From positions 19,187,927-19,251,926 of the forward strand of contig CM036767.1 of the NCBI GenBank assembly GCA_020796225.1: DNA of 64,000 bases, read 5' to 3'. Below, piece by piece: positions 32,444-47,400 of the stretch. The notes beneath the pieces are model-generated. The model worked only from the letters and a program-made list of their open reading frames with translations. It was not told the origin of the DNA and made no database searches. This stretch comes from Arion vulgaris (taxonomy: Eukaryota; Mollusca; Gastropoda; Stylommatophora; Arionidae). Made by a program: the position numbers and the translations under genes. Each line of letters starts with the position of its first letter. Position 1 is the stretch's first letter.

Positions 32444-35400
32444 TCATGAGTTTGTAGAGTTTAACTTCAAAACCCAAGCCCATTGGCATGGCATATCATT
32501 TATATTTATGTATGGAATTGTAATTGAAAGTCCAGATGATGGAGTTGCTGTCCACTGGAACGGTGGTCCACTGTAACCAAGAAGAGTCACAACTGGGTTT
32601 AGTAGTGCTGTAGAAGAACCCAAAATCAGGTTGCCTGTCTTTGGCCATACAAGCAGACTAGCGTACACAACTGGAGGATTAGCTTTGCCGTTTTGTGTGT
32701 ACCTTGAGAAGAATTTAAATTCTGGTTATTTTCAAATAAATTGGAAATGTTCTCTACGTCAAATATAAATGACAAATAATCTTCCTTCTTCTTTGAATGC
32801 TCCATATCAACCATTAATTAAACATTATTTGCGGTTTGTATGTGAACTGATCCTAAGAGTGATTGTACGTTATGCCAGTTATGTGCCTACAAGTAGGCCA
32901 GCACATTTGATTTATGCGACATTATTTATTTACTAGGTTAGCTTCCCTAGGCTCCTACCACAGTTGCCTTGTAGGTCACAGTGTTACTATTCTTTGCTCC
33001 CCTTTCGAGCCCTGGCAACACACAAGCGAATAATCTTGTAAGGAAGTGATGATGTTTAAATAAGAAACAACATCTGACAGTTTTCATATTTTACTTGCAT
33101 CCTTGATCAGAACATCATGAAGTATATAATTACACATTGTGGCATCTTCTGGTAAGTAAGGACCTTTCTGATGAGTGGGTCTCTTTGGCTAAGTGGTTAA
33201 GCCATTGCCTTGTGAATCGAAGGTCGCCGGTTCGAATCCAGATAGCGCTGTTCTGTTCTCGAGGGTATTTTTTTTCCAGAGACCTCTAGGATTGTTGCCG
33301 CAGTTCGTGCTTTGTACAATGCTCTTGGCAGGTGGCGTGCCATTTCTGCGGAAAGAGATCGAGCCATATGGTGTAAAACCCGGTGAAAAGTCAATCCTTC
33401 GGCTTTAAAACCCCTTTAAAAAAAGGCATCTTGTGGTAAGTAAAGAACCCATTTCTGTATCAAATGGTTTTATTTTTTGTTTGCCCGCTATGAATTCAAG
33501 CATAGTCATGAGACCTAATATGACGCCTGTGGCTTATTTTTGTGTGAAGACTTGCTTTCCTTATCACCAGTGTCCTTTGACATTAAGGTGAACCTTACTC
33601 TAACTTCAGAGGTACTTGTAATTTCTTCTTTTTCTTGAATGCTCCGTTCGACCATTTATTAAACCACTCTTTGTGATTTGTATGTGATCTGAGCCTAAGA
33701 GCGATTGTACGTTGTGCCAGCTATGAATTCATACATACTCAGTGCATCTAATATGACACATCTGGTGGATTTGTGTGTGAATGCTTGTTTTCCTTATTGT
33801 AAGTTGCCCTCGCAATTTAGGCGAGCCTTACTTTGACTGCAGAGGTACTTGTAATTTATATCCCCAATTAAAGGATCAAGGAAGCTTTAGTCCAATGTAC
33901 CGTATGCGCATATTTAACATTTTGGATCAATGTTGGACTCGAACCACATAATTTCCACAGCACATAGTTACTAGCAAAGCTTGTTATCAGTGCTCCCTAC
34001 TAATGTAAATTAATAGTTATAATAATTGTATAATTGATTAATCAACATTCTAATTATAAATGACTGTTACAGCTAAAAAAGTTTGAAAGTCATTAGTAAT
34101 GACCTACCAGACTCCACTAGTTACAGTGTCATTCTGGTAAGCCCATGGCTTGCTTCCGTATATGGCTTCTCCGTTGACTCTTAACCATGATCCCATTTGC
34201 AAGAGACGTTCCTGGTAGATGGGACTGATCACGCCATCATCAGTCGGTCCCACATTCATTAGCAGGTTTCCGTTGCAGCTGTAGAGAAAGATGATATAGA
34301 CAAATACATTACAATGTTACCAGCTCTGAATAAAAGAACTTAATAACAGCTCAAAATCAAATAAAACTGGCTGATGCTACAAATAAGAATGAGAAAATTA
34401 AAGTATTTTGGACATATAAATAAAGAGACATGAAGGGCTGGAGAAGACCATCATGGAAGGAGACATACCGGCAAAGAGAAGAGGAAGACAATGGAGAAGA
34501 CGGATTCAGGATGTAACTGATGGTTTGAGCATGACCGCTGCAGAGTGTAGAACATCTGGCCTATGAGAGAGAGAAATTCAGAAGGACTGTTAAGGTGGCA
34601 AAGTTCTGCTCAAGACAAGCTATTTGATGAGAATAGCAGCTTATTATACCTGTTATTCCTTAATGTTTAGGATTCTCTATGCAGGGATAACATGGATATC
34701 GGTTCAATCACTCCAAAGGTTCTCAGCTCATTTCCCATGAGGAGCAATCTGGATATTTTTCCAGTGATTCTGTTTTAAAATGGACATATTTGTTCTTTTT
34801 TCTGTCCATGGTATTCTGAGTACTCTTCTGTAGCACTTGCATTAAAAGACTTCTCAACAGTTTTATTAATAATCCATGCCTCACTGTCATATGTTGCTAC
34901 AGGACTAGTAAGGAAAGTAGTGAAGGAACCCTTTTTTATAAAAGGGTTTTAAAGCCGAAGGATTGACTTCATTGCACCAGGTTTTACCCCATATGGCTCG
35001 GTCCTCTCCGCAGAAATGGCACGCCACCTGCCAGAGTATTGCACAAAGCACGAACTTCGTAGCTCCAGCAACAATCCTAGGGTCTCTGGAAAAAACTGCA
35101 CTCGTGAACAGAACGGCGCGGTCTGGATTCGAACCCACGACCTTCGACTCACAAGGCAAAGGGCTTAACCACTTCCCCACAGAGACCCTTTTTTTATACC
35201 AAGTTGTATATAGAGTAATATGGTGTTAGGCCCAAATATTTCATTAACCATCTGCACAATCGGTGATATGGTCAACCTCACGCCGTCGCCTTTACTTCCT
35301 AGTGCTTTTCTGGTGCCCAGTTGAGTCTGGGTCAGCCTGAGAGCCGTTATGGTCTGAAAGAATTCAAAGCCCACTGTGAATTGAGCCCAAACCACTGGTC

Positions 35401-38400
35401 TAAGAAGTGAGTTCACTAACAACTACGCTACTGCAGCTCCAAAGGGAATAGTACATGCTCCTAAAAATCTACATTTTGTCTTTATATTCTGTTTAGTATT
35501 TAAAGAAACAATTAAGTAAAATAATTTGTACTCCATTTTCTGTGGTCAGGTTATTATCCAGCTAGAACATCAAACTTATTGCTAGAACAAAGTCCACAGT
35601 CTTCTCCAAGTTTATATTGCAGCCTCCAAAGAGCCTGGTTTTTTCTTCTTGGTTTTCAAATGATAAGAAATGCCCGCCTGCCCAGCGTGTTCGTAGCGCA
35701 TTGGACTATATGTGACTAGCCCTCTGTGAGTGCGGTTTCAATTCCGCGGGCTGGCAGAAAAGCCACAGGTTCCCCAGATTTACGGTGTTCGTGGCACCGA
35801 ACCGAAGGGTTACGATGTCCATGGCACCAAGCCGCAGAGCTGAAAGCTCAAGTGCTTCTGGATCAGGAAAAAAAAGATAGAAATGACACCATGGCAATAG
35901 GTCTTACTGATGCATGTTAATATCATTGTATTTGTCTTATGCCTTGATTTACTAAGCTTTTTTTAGTCAACAGCTGATAATTGTCAGTTACATTTTTTGC
36001 ACTCATCATGGGTAGTTTTTATCTTACTTCAGAAAGGAAAATGACTGTTCTATGGTCCAATGTAGATGACCCGATGAATGCCCACAAAATCAAACATAAC
36101 CTACAAGAATGGTGACTGTTCATATACTCATTGAAATGGGCTATCATCATATCACTTCAGAAATGCCCACAGGTGCTCCAATCCCCATCTCAACAAATCC
36201 AGTGCCATTCATCGACCCAATGCACCATCCAGCTACCCAATGCACCAGTTGGATGTTGATTAATCAATATTTTTACATATTTGGTGTGCTGTTTTCCTGC
36301 AGATCTGGGTTTTTTTTTGTTTGGGTTGTCATCCATAGTCTTTCCATCTTCTGCTTCAAGACAACAGTTTGGTTTGTTTACCAAGGTTTCCTTTCCTGTA
36401 GCTAGAGCTTATAGTGACTTTTCTCACACGATGTTCCTGTCATTGGACTTATGTGGTATTTCATTGGGAGAACTGGTCACATCTCTTGACATGCAGGAAA
36501 AACATTACTGTTTGATCCTTGACTACTTATTTGTCCAGTATAAAGCTGGCTGAGACTAAAGTTGTCATCCATTTTTGTAGGTTGTCCAGCAATCCATCAT
36601 TGTGGATGTCTCTGTTACTGGTTATTAGTTACTAAACTGACGTCATTGCACTCCGGGCAGACCAATAGGTACTCAGTCTTCCCCAACAGATATCGAAGAG
36701 TATGCATACTGATGGTTCCTGTGGCTCGCTGATTAAACACACCTCTCACTCTGCCTCTCAGGCATCCAGTTCGACTTGAACAAAGGGTAATTCCAAACTG
36801 CTTAAATCGCTTGATCGATTCAACATCGATTTTAGTGTCCTCCTCCAACAGACAGTCGTGAAGAGACCATAGAATATCCCCCTTATCTATCTTCAACTCC
36901 CCAACAATCGATGCTGTTGATGCAAGCCTGTCCGCTCTCTCATTACCGTAAACACCCGCATGCCCAGGACAGTATATCCACGTAAGCTGCTGGAGGTTAG
37001 AAACTTCTATAGCGACATCCACTCATACCGAAACCTGCCCTTCTGGATCTTGTGAAGCATCGACTGAGAGTCAGGTACAACAATTGCTCCAGTAAATAAA
37101 GTCCCAGAGATCCAATGGAGGGCAGCAGTAATGGCCTCAACCTCCATCCTCATACTAGAAGTAGTTGTCCTGTATGCCCCACTTCGCTCTGCAACAACCC
37201 TACCATGCGCATTAGCCAAGAAACCCCAGCCGGACTTCTCACCACGTTGAACCGACCCATCAGTATATACAACAACATCATCATCCCTTGCATTATCTTC
37301 TATCAGCTGCTTAACTACGAGATCAGCCTTCATGTTGCCCCAATCTCTACATTCTCTTCCAAAAATAATGATAATGTTGAGATAGTTGGTCATGCTACCA
37401 TCTGTTGGGATCCATTCTTCCCCTTTTGGATGTATGTGGATGTATCTAATTTCTTTAAGTCCCCCATCTTCTATCTAAATAATTTATACAAGATAGAGGA
37501 ATCAAATATAATTTGAAATTCTGTAGGGGAAGCAAGTGAAGAATGTTAGTTGCACACATAGTGGTTAAACCTTAGCCTTGCGAGTCGACGGTTGTGGGTT
37601 CGAATCCTGACAGCGCCGTTCTGTTCATGGTTGCATTTTTTCCAGAAACACCTAAGATTGTTGCAGGAGCTACAGGGTTCATGCTTTGTGCAATACTTTT
37701 GGCAGGTGGTGTGCCATTTCTGCGGAAAGGGACCAAGCCATATGGGGTAAAACCTGGTGCAATGAAGTGAATCCTTCAGCTTTAAAGCCCCTTTATGTAT
37801 ACCATAATAGCTTTACCTTACCACAGAGAAATACCACAATATCCTATTCACACAACTTACCTTACTGTTTTTATCAGCTGTGCAAGCAACTCTTCAATGG
37901 AGAGGATGTCACCTATCACAGTATTTCTGCGGAAACCCCATGACTTTCTATCAATAGTCATTGCGTTTTCCCATTTATGTTTAATAAGGTGACCTGAAAA
38001 TGTTAAGATGTATACAGTATGTAAATTTCCTGAGGTCAAATTTTACTACAATGTAATAACTGTCTACTGTCTCTGTCCATGTTTTTGTCTTGCGTTTTGG
38101 AAACAATTCCTTAAATACACCTCATGGTATAAAAATAGTTTTTTTTCCCTTAACGTAATTACATTTTTATTTTGTAACAATTCTTAAATCCATTTGCCCA
38201 TCTGAGCCGATGTACTTACTGGCTGTCTGTATTTTTTAAGATGACTCAAAGCCAATATACTGACCAGTTTCAGTTTAGAATATCTTCATTGCACTCTGGA
38301 CATGTAGATAGGTGGTCCGATCTTCTTTGCAATATATCGTCCAGCGACTGATCGTACGTGTTCAATTTTGATTGATGAGCCTACTCATATACCTGTTGTG

Positions 38401-41400
38401 CTGTCTTTTTCTGACTGCTCCAATCTTCAAACCCTGCTCTTGCAATCTAGCAATGGATGTGGATTAATTTCAATGAAAATCCTTTTTGCGGCCACACTCT
38501 ATGAGAGCACTCATAATGTCAGCTCTATTCATTGGTTGACCCCTTGATGTAGTGTCTCAGCCAGCCAGCCTGTCTGCTCCCTCATTGCCAATGACAACCA
38601 TGTGCCCGGAATGAAGATAGGTGTAATTCTGCAAATTGTTCACGGTAGTGATTCAGTCCATCGTCTGCGCACTGAACCATCCTCAGTTCAGTATAAATTG
38701 TAATACAGGGTGTTCAAGATACAAGTAGCCTGTCAAGGGAATCAATCTGGCATATTTTTATGAAAATGATGACGCTCAATTATGACGTAAATTTTTTTCA
38801 AGTACGCGGGTCTTTTTATGATAGTGTGTAATTATGGTGCGGGAAGGGGTGATAAACAAATGTGACGTAGGACGAGCTAGTCAGAACCGGTTTAAATAGT
38901 AAATAGACAAAACGCAATGCGTAATTGCCAAAGTTTGATTTGTCAATCGGGCTACTTTTATCTTGAACACCATGTATAAATGCAGCAGGGGTAAAAATTG
39001 CAGAGTGAAAGGGTTAATTACACCTCATGGTATGAAAACAGTTCCTTTACTTTAGTTACATTTTTATTTGGTAACAATGCATGCTGTTGGTACCATTTTA
39101 CTTTTGCTGATGATAGTGTGTCAGTTGTACTATTAAAAAAAAAGGCAAAATAAGATTTTGTTTTCTTAGCATCTCATTTCTCTGATGTTTCACTTCAAAC
39201 ATCAAGTTCTTACTCTCATTTCTCTGATGTTTCACTTCACATCAAGCTCTTAGTATCTCATTTCTCTGATGTTTCACTTTCAAACATCACTGAGTTTCCT
39301 TGAACTCTTCATTTCTCTGATGTTTCACTTCAGGTATCAAGTTCTAACTTCTAATTTCTCTGATGTTTCACTTCACGATCAAGTTCTTAACATCTCATTT
39401 CTCTGATGTTTCACTTCAGACATCAAGTTCTAACTTCTCATTTCTCTGATGTTTCACTTCAACATCAAGTTCTTAAATCCATTTCTGATGTTTCTTCAAA
39501 CATCAATCTATCTCATTTCTCTGATGTTTCACTTCGTATCAAGTTCTACATCTCATTTCTCTGATGTTTCACTTCAGGTATCAAGTTCTTACTCTCATTT
39601 CTCTGATGTTTCACTTCAGTATCAAGTTCTTACATCTCATTTCTCTGATGTTTCACTTCAGGTATCAAGTTCTTAGCATCTCATTTCTCTGATGTTTCAC
39701 TTCAGGTATCAAGTTCTTAACTTCTCATTTCTCTGATGTTTCACTTCAGGTATCAAGTTCTTAACTTCTCATTTCTCTGATGTTTCACTTCAGGTATCAA
39801 GTTCTTACTCTCATTTCTCTGATGTTTCACTTCATGTATCAAATTCTTACATCTCATTTCTCGGATGTTTCACTTCATGTATCAAGTTCTTAACTTCTTT
39901 ACAATAAGTTTCTTCTTCTTTTCTCGAATCCTGTTTAGCTTCACAGCGTCAGGATAAGAAGAGACTTCTAGAACAGGCTTTTGTAAGCGCTTCGTAAACA
40001 GTGTTTTTCGTCGCCTCTGTTATATCTGAGTTCACCTTTTACGTGGACAGCCTTTTGCTTTGTATCCACTGTATCAGAGTAGCATTGTTCTTTTAGGTGC
40101 ACCTCTCTTTCTTCTTCTCTTCCACCATTTACTTCTTTATAGAAGTGTTGGGAGCAGAACATAGTAATCTTGTGTGTGCTTGTTTTAAGGCACTTTGTAA
40201 GTGATATTCATGTTCGTAAAGCTGTTCTTGATGCCATCACTCCATCTTTTGCGTGGTCTTCCTCTTGCCTTGTACTCATTATACTTTTTCTGTGTGGCTC
40301 TCTGTGTAGGCAATACCAGGGCATTCTGGTCAGGTGTCCAAACCATTTAATCTGTTGTTCTTTTATGAATTGCATGACTGGTTTCACATCCAGTCTTCTT
40401 TTGATTTCTTCATTTCTAATTTTGTCTCTTATTGTCTCTCTGTCGTTATGATTTTCCGCTCATTAGCTGCTGTCAATAGGTGGTAATCTGCTTATGTGGC
40501 CGAACAATTTAATTTGCTGTTTCATGATGAAGTTCAGTACTCATGTTGTACCACTTTTTCCTGATGTCTTCACTTCTAAACTGGTCTCTTCTTGATACCC
40601 CCAGCATTCTGCGTAGACACTTCATCTCTGTCGTGACTAGTTTTCTTCTGTCGTTTGATGTCAGCATCCAGGATTGGCAATGAGTTTCTGCTCTCCACTA
40701 ATTCCACTCTTGTTTTTTTTTATCCTCTCTGCACTCTTATCCATAGCTTATTACTCCCAGGAATCAACTTCAACACATGTATCATGAATATTCTTCTCAT
40801 ACACATCCTTTTGCCAAAGCATAGAGTCATTTGAAGGTCTTTTATCCGCTTGCAATTCCTATAGAGAAAGTCTTTTGTTATTCTACCATCTTCATCAATG
40901 AATGATGTATTATAGAAGAAACTACTAAATTAAAAGAAAATGATGTGTCTTATCCTCAGACCACCTAAAGTTATGTGATGAAAAAGATCATAAACACAAA
41001 TAATAAACCTGGGTTGTATCTATCCGAGCATGTATAAAAGTCACCATGATTGCACATGACTCCCTGACCCCATCTGTCATTGGTGACAACAGTGTCCTTG
41101 ACAGGACTGAAAGCAATCATTACTTTACAATTATGAACATTGATTAATGACAATACATACACAAAAAGGCAACCAATACCAAACATATACCTTAAATGAC
41201 TCATTTGTTATCCGAGTTTCAAAGTCCAACAAAGAATTGTAACAATGTAACCTTTTATGCATGTCATAAGAGATGACTAAGAAGAGATGGAGGTAAGGCT
41301 GGTTACTTGTACTTGCAGTTATATGAGGACTATCATCATAGCACTCCGGACATGTCCATAGGTGCTCCGATCCCCCCAAGCAAATTCAGCAGCGTCCAGC

Positions 41401-44400
41401 GGCCCAACACTCCAGTTCGATGTTGATTAATCAATCTCTTTGCATATTTAGTATGTCGTTCTTTTCGGTCTGCACCAATATTGACACCCATCTCTCTCAA
41501 TCTGGTCAGAGAGTGGGATTTACAGCCCTGAAACTCCTCGGTTCAGAAAGACTCTCCATGCGTGAAGAATGTCATTGCGATCCATGACAGCTCCCTCTGA
41601 TATTGTAGCCAAGCCAGCCAATCTATCAGCTCGTTCATTACCCCTAACTCCTGTGTGCCAGGGACAAAAATGAAGGTTATTTCTCTGATCATTGTCTGTA
41701 CCAGTACCTCCACCCAGTTGTGTTTCACCATTCCTGTTTCAACTTTACGATTCATGCTCATGATGAAAACACGAGAGTAATTGTGAGATGCCAACCATTT
41801 CACCACCTCCGTAACCACCCGAACCTCCATTGTCAAACTACTTGTGGTTGTTGCATAGGCTCCACTGGCCTCTCTTATTATTTTTCCTAATGAGCGTGCT
41901 GAAAAAGCCCATGCACAGCGTTATTGGCGAATAACTGAACCATCAGTGTAAATAACCACATCTGTATCATTTATGATGTCATTCAAGAGGGCCTCCACGT
42001 TAATCAGTGATGGATTATTTTGTTCACAGTTTTTCTTAACAGATGTAATAACTGTGAAAGCAGTCTGAAATTGAGGTGACACAGCAATCCATTCCTCTCC
42101 TGGTTCAATTCCGGAAGGATCAAATATTTTCCGAAGAGTATCTTCCGCCTGACTCAGCCATGATCTGCCTCTCTTGAGTCTACACCCTTTCTCCTTAATG
42201 AGTTCTTCATGGAGAGGATGTTCCTTGCTAGCATTGATTTTTAGATATGATTGAACCCTCCAAGTTTCAATTCTGTTAGCAATAGTGGGAGATCAAGAAG
42301 GAATCGCATTGACACTCCTGGTGTATCTTTGGTGCATCCAAGAATGATGAGCATAGCCTCATTCCAAATTCTTTCCAGTCTCACTGTTTGTGTAGGACTA
42401 ATTGTTAGGAGAGTGCATGTATATTCTATACATGACAGAACAATACCTTGGTACAGGGACACTAGAAGGCGTTGCTCGATGTTAGCAGCCGCCATGATTC
42501 TCAGTGCGGATAGTGCGTTACGAGCCTTAGCAATAACTTGGTCAATATTGTCCCTAAAGCTTAGACTGAGATCAAATTTTACACCCAAATAACTCATAGA
42601 TGCTGTTCGAGTGAGTTAATGTCCATCGATAGTGACATGTGTTTCAGAATTCACAATGTGATTATTTAGGGAGAACAATGATAGCACAGCTTTGGTATAG
42701 TTTATAATTGCACCAGAAACATCGCACTGGGCCATGATTCAGTCCAGTTCTTCCTGTAGTTTATTACCAATTTCATCCCTGTTTCTCCCCTGTCTGTACA
42801 CCATGATGTCATCTGCAAATGACAGTGTTTGTCCACTGCCAGATAGTTGCTGCTTCGTAATCATTATGGTGAATACATTGAACAGTATTGGAGATAGTGG
42901 GGACCCCTGTGGTAGGCCTGGTGACATTTTTGTCGGCACAGAGTACCAATTACCACACCTGAGTGCTACTTTTCTCTCATACAGGGCCCTTGCAATCCAT
43001 CTTATGAGCATTGTATCGATATTAAGTAGCATGAGCATTTGTATAAGGTATGTGATTGTAACTTTGTTGTAGGCATCCTCGAGATCTAGTGCAACAGCCA
43101 TGTCTCAAGCCAGCCTGGAAACCTTCAAAATGTCATGTGCAAAGATCGATGCATTGCACCAAGTTTCTTTATTCCGCCAGTATCCACCGAGGGTGGAAGG
43201 AAACATGCGACGTTCCTCCAAATCCCGCTCAAATCTGCATGCCACTAACTTTTCCAGAAACTTGTACTTGCAGAAAAATTGAAGCCAACAACTCAAAAAC
43301 ATGAAAAATACAAATAATAAAAGAAATAATTTAAACCATCTAAATCAAAGAAAAGTATTCCTGCAGGTATCAAACTCATGGGAGCACCTGGGACCACAGC
43401 TGGTAATTGGCCAGAACCGCATCAGAAAGCAATGATAAATTACTGAATGTATACTGCCAAGAAATCATGACAATCAAAAACAAAGTGGCATTGACAATAT
43501 GACATTAAAGAAGCCTTAATCCTGTTGATGAAGAGACAGGAGAGCTGGCTAGAGATTGAAACTTTCAGGCAGACTGTAATTAGAATAACATTCTGAAAAA
43601 AAATATACTACATGGTGAGAGAGATCTCTTTACCTAGAAACATATGTTATATGTGTATACCTGTGTGTATGTATGCTATTGTTTCATCCCAAATAGACAA
43701 TCCTTAATAAAGCTCTTTTTTTTAAAAAGATAGTTGGTTGTGTTCGTAAACATGCTTGTCTTCTTCTTCTTTGCGTTCGTTCTTTAACCAATTTTAATCA
43801 CTCTTTGTGATATGTTTGATCTTTGCCAAGAACGTGTATATGTTGCACATTGGTTTGGTAGGCCCCTAAACGCATAGACTTCTACACTTTAGGACACATG
43901 CATCCGATTTCAGCCAAACCTCCTTAGTCGCCTCTTACAACATGCATGGCAGGTAACAATGGTTCTATTCTTTACACCCCAAATTTGGGCCCAGGTAACC
44001 ACTCGGGCGTAAAGGATTTAAAGCCAATGGACTGACTTCATTGCACCGGTTTTACCCATATGGCTACACATGTCGTATGAGGCGACTAAAGAGGTTTGGC
44101 TGACATCGGATGCATGTGTCCGCTAGGGAATGCTAACCTGAAACAAATGCTTACAGAAAACGGATGCACCAGGCCGTAAGATGCATAACATGGTGCAAAG
44201 ACCCTCACAATGAGGAATGGGATAACGGATTCTACAGTCGCCAATCTGCCTCTGAGATTTAGTCACGCAGTAAGAATGTCTGACCTACCATCACAAGGGT
44301 GGCCAAAACTTACTACGGGAAGAGGTCGGCACAAAAGGGGAAGCAGAAATCAAAGGAATTATATCCTACAGAACTGCCCCCAGTATGCAGACTTGAGAAG

Positions 44401-47400
44401 AAAGAGGTGGCCTACTTACACCAGCATCCAAGACAAACTGTATGACGTGGCTGATAATCTGAAACATACAGTTGCCTTTATTAGAGAATCTGAAATCGCA
44501 ATCTAGTGAGAACGCAGAAGAAATTCTTTAAAGATTTGCTGTTTTCATGTCAAAGCCATTTGTCCAGTGAAACCACAGTTTCCAACTTTGAATAATTTTG
44601 ACACTGCTAGAAAATAATATATATGTATATATATATGGCCCTTTTCATCTTTACAGACGGTCAATAGGCAAGTGTTTTACTGTGACAACTTCTGAGTTTT
44701 CGCTTTTCTCTCTTGTCGTCAGCTCATACATAAGTCTCTTCTCAAAAGACTCTGCGCCTTCCGTAATTTGGCTTTCCACACAACTCTGTCATCAGCTAGT
44801 CCCTCCCATGTGCTGGGATCTATAGAAAAGTTTTTCATTGAGGTTTTGCAGACATCTTTATATCTGAGCAGTGGTCTGCCCTGATGCCTCTTCCTCCAGT
44901 TCACAGAACAACATTTGTTTTGGTATGCGATAAGTTTCCATTCTTCTAACATGTCCCAACCATCTTAGTCGTCTACTGCTGAGCATGCCCATGATGGAAG
45001 GCAGATTTGCACGTTGTAGTACTTCAGAGTTGGTTATCTTGTCGTACCACCTGATGTTCATAATCTTGGGAGACATCGAAGGTGAAAGATGTTAAGTCTC
45101 CTCTCGTGTCTTGAGTAGGCTGTCCATGTTTCTGAGCCATATAGTAAAGAACTAATTACACAGGCTTGATATATTTGAGTTTTCGTCTGCAATGTCAATT
45201 TTTGTTGTCCCACGCTCGCTTTGATAGTATGCCGAATGTAGTAGCCGCACTCCTATACGACGTTGATTTCTTCATCAAGAGAAAGGCTGGCAGTGACCGT
45301 GGACCCAAGATAGCAGAATTTTTGCACTGGTGTTAGATGGTTACCATTTAAAGTGATATTTGATGTCTTACCTCCTGACATAATACAACTGTTTTGGAGA
45401 CACTTATTGTCAGAGAAAAGAGGTCGCATGCCTTTGACAAATTATTAATTAGACATTGCAGTGTAGTCTCACTGTGGCGACTAAGGCAGCATCGTCAGCG
45501 AAAGGAGGTCCTTGAGAAGTATTTCCGTCGTTTTTGTCTTGGCTCTTAAGCTGAGCCAGGTTAAACAGTGAACCATCAGATCTAGTGCGGATGAAAACAT
45601 CACCATCAGCGTCCCCTAAGGCGTGGTTCAAAGGACTGCGAAGAAGATACCAAAGAGAGTGGGGCAAGGACACAGCCCTGCTTGACTCCACTCTTAACCT
45701 CAAACTATCAGATGTGCTGCCATCGAACTGTATGCTGGCTTTCATGCCCTCATGGAAGGAAACAATCAATTGGAGCAACTTTGGGGGACAACAAATATAC
45801 TTCAATATTTTATAAAGACTTGGCCTGCTGACTGTGTCAAATGCCTTAGTCAGATCCACGAAAGCAATACAGAGGCTTGCTCTGCTCTCTGCTCTTCTCT
45901 TGTAGCTGTCGAAGGGTAAATATCATGTCAGTTGTTGACCGTCTAGCTCTGAAGAAAATAATATAATGCAAAGAGAAGGCTTAGAACATTTGGTAACAAC
46001 AGTTAAAATTCAGGGAAGAAGAGATCGTGGAAGACAGAGGGAGAAGATGTTGGATGGCCTGACATCATGGTTTGACACAAGATCGCGTCAGAACTGGTTA
46101 CATGCACCAAGCAGAGAAAGTTGTGGACAGACATGATTGCCTACGCCGGCAGGCATGGCACTTGATTGATTGAGAAAGGAATATTATAATTAAACAAGCA
46201 TGTTCACATAAAACATGAATGTGATTGTTGGCATGTTTGTTACATCAAGTACCTATCATTATACAACCAAGCTATGAACTCTGTTGAGTTCCAGTATGTG
46301 TCAGGAGCCTCGTAGTCTCCATCAGACCAGATCACATCAGGCTTGTATGTGTTCACCAGCTCATACAGCTCTGGCATAGTCTTGTCCTGGGATAATAATT
46401 ATAAAATACACATTTCAGAAAGCTGTGCCGTTCTAAGAAAATATGAGATTCTAAAAAAATTTATAAAATTCAAACAATATCTTTGACATTCTACTAGATC
46501 ACACACAAAAATTGTCACTGAAACATACATAAATTTACAAATACCAACAAAATCAGAAATAGAAGATTCAATAAATTATGATTAACACATTTACTCATAA
46601 AAATAAAATTTCCCCGCAGACTTTTCAGACTCTTAAGGTATGAAATCAGTTCACTTCACATTTCTAGGCACTAGTGTGCAGGGGGTAGGAGCGCCAATTC
46701 CTTTCCCTACGCATGGAATGTCGAGTGTAGGATTGAACCACAACACATTTCCTACCACCTTGAAAAAAAACTCTGTGGTTGAATTAATTTGTTCTCACTT
46801 CTTCGTTCCGCAGGTAAACATATTTTTCAGTAAACAAAGAAATTCAGACTTCTTGGACGACAGACATAACATATACAATTGTACAATTAATTTCATAAAT
46901 CCCTAATTGTATATGTTATGTCCGCCCGAGTGTTTGACGGGGCCCAAAATTGGGGTGTAAAGAATAGAACCACTGTTACCTGCCACGCATGTCGTAAAGG
47001 CGACTAAGGAGGTTTGGCTGAAATCGGATGCATGTGTCCACTAGGGAATGCTAACCCGAAACAAATGCTTGCAGAAAATGGATGCACCAGGCCGTAAGGT
47101 GCATAATAGGGTGCTACGACCCCTCACAATAAAGAATGGGATAACGAATTCTATTGTCGCCAATCTGTCTCAGAGATTTAGCCACGCAGTAAGAATGTCA
47201 GACCTACCATCATGAGGGTGGCCAAAACTTACTGCGGAAGAGGTCGGCACAAATGGGGAAGCAGAAATCATAGGAATTATATCCTACAGAACTGCCCCCA
47301 ATATGCAGACTTGAGAAGAAAGAGGTGGCTCCCTTACACCAGCTCCAAGACAAACTGTATGGCGTGGCTGATAATTGTGAGGCAGACGGCTGCCTTTACT

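Noticed and set aside
33176..33250. tRNA genes at the heads of SINEs A, B, C, D and F
   Set aside because: A and B boxes are present, but the acceptor stems do not fold and each head leads into a repeated body.
39168..39898. Regular repeats that could suggest a CRISPR-like array
   Set aside because: Units are contiguous with no unique spacers, the period drifts, and the context is an animal intron.
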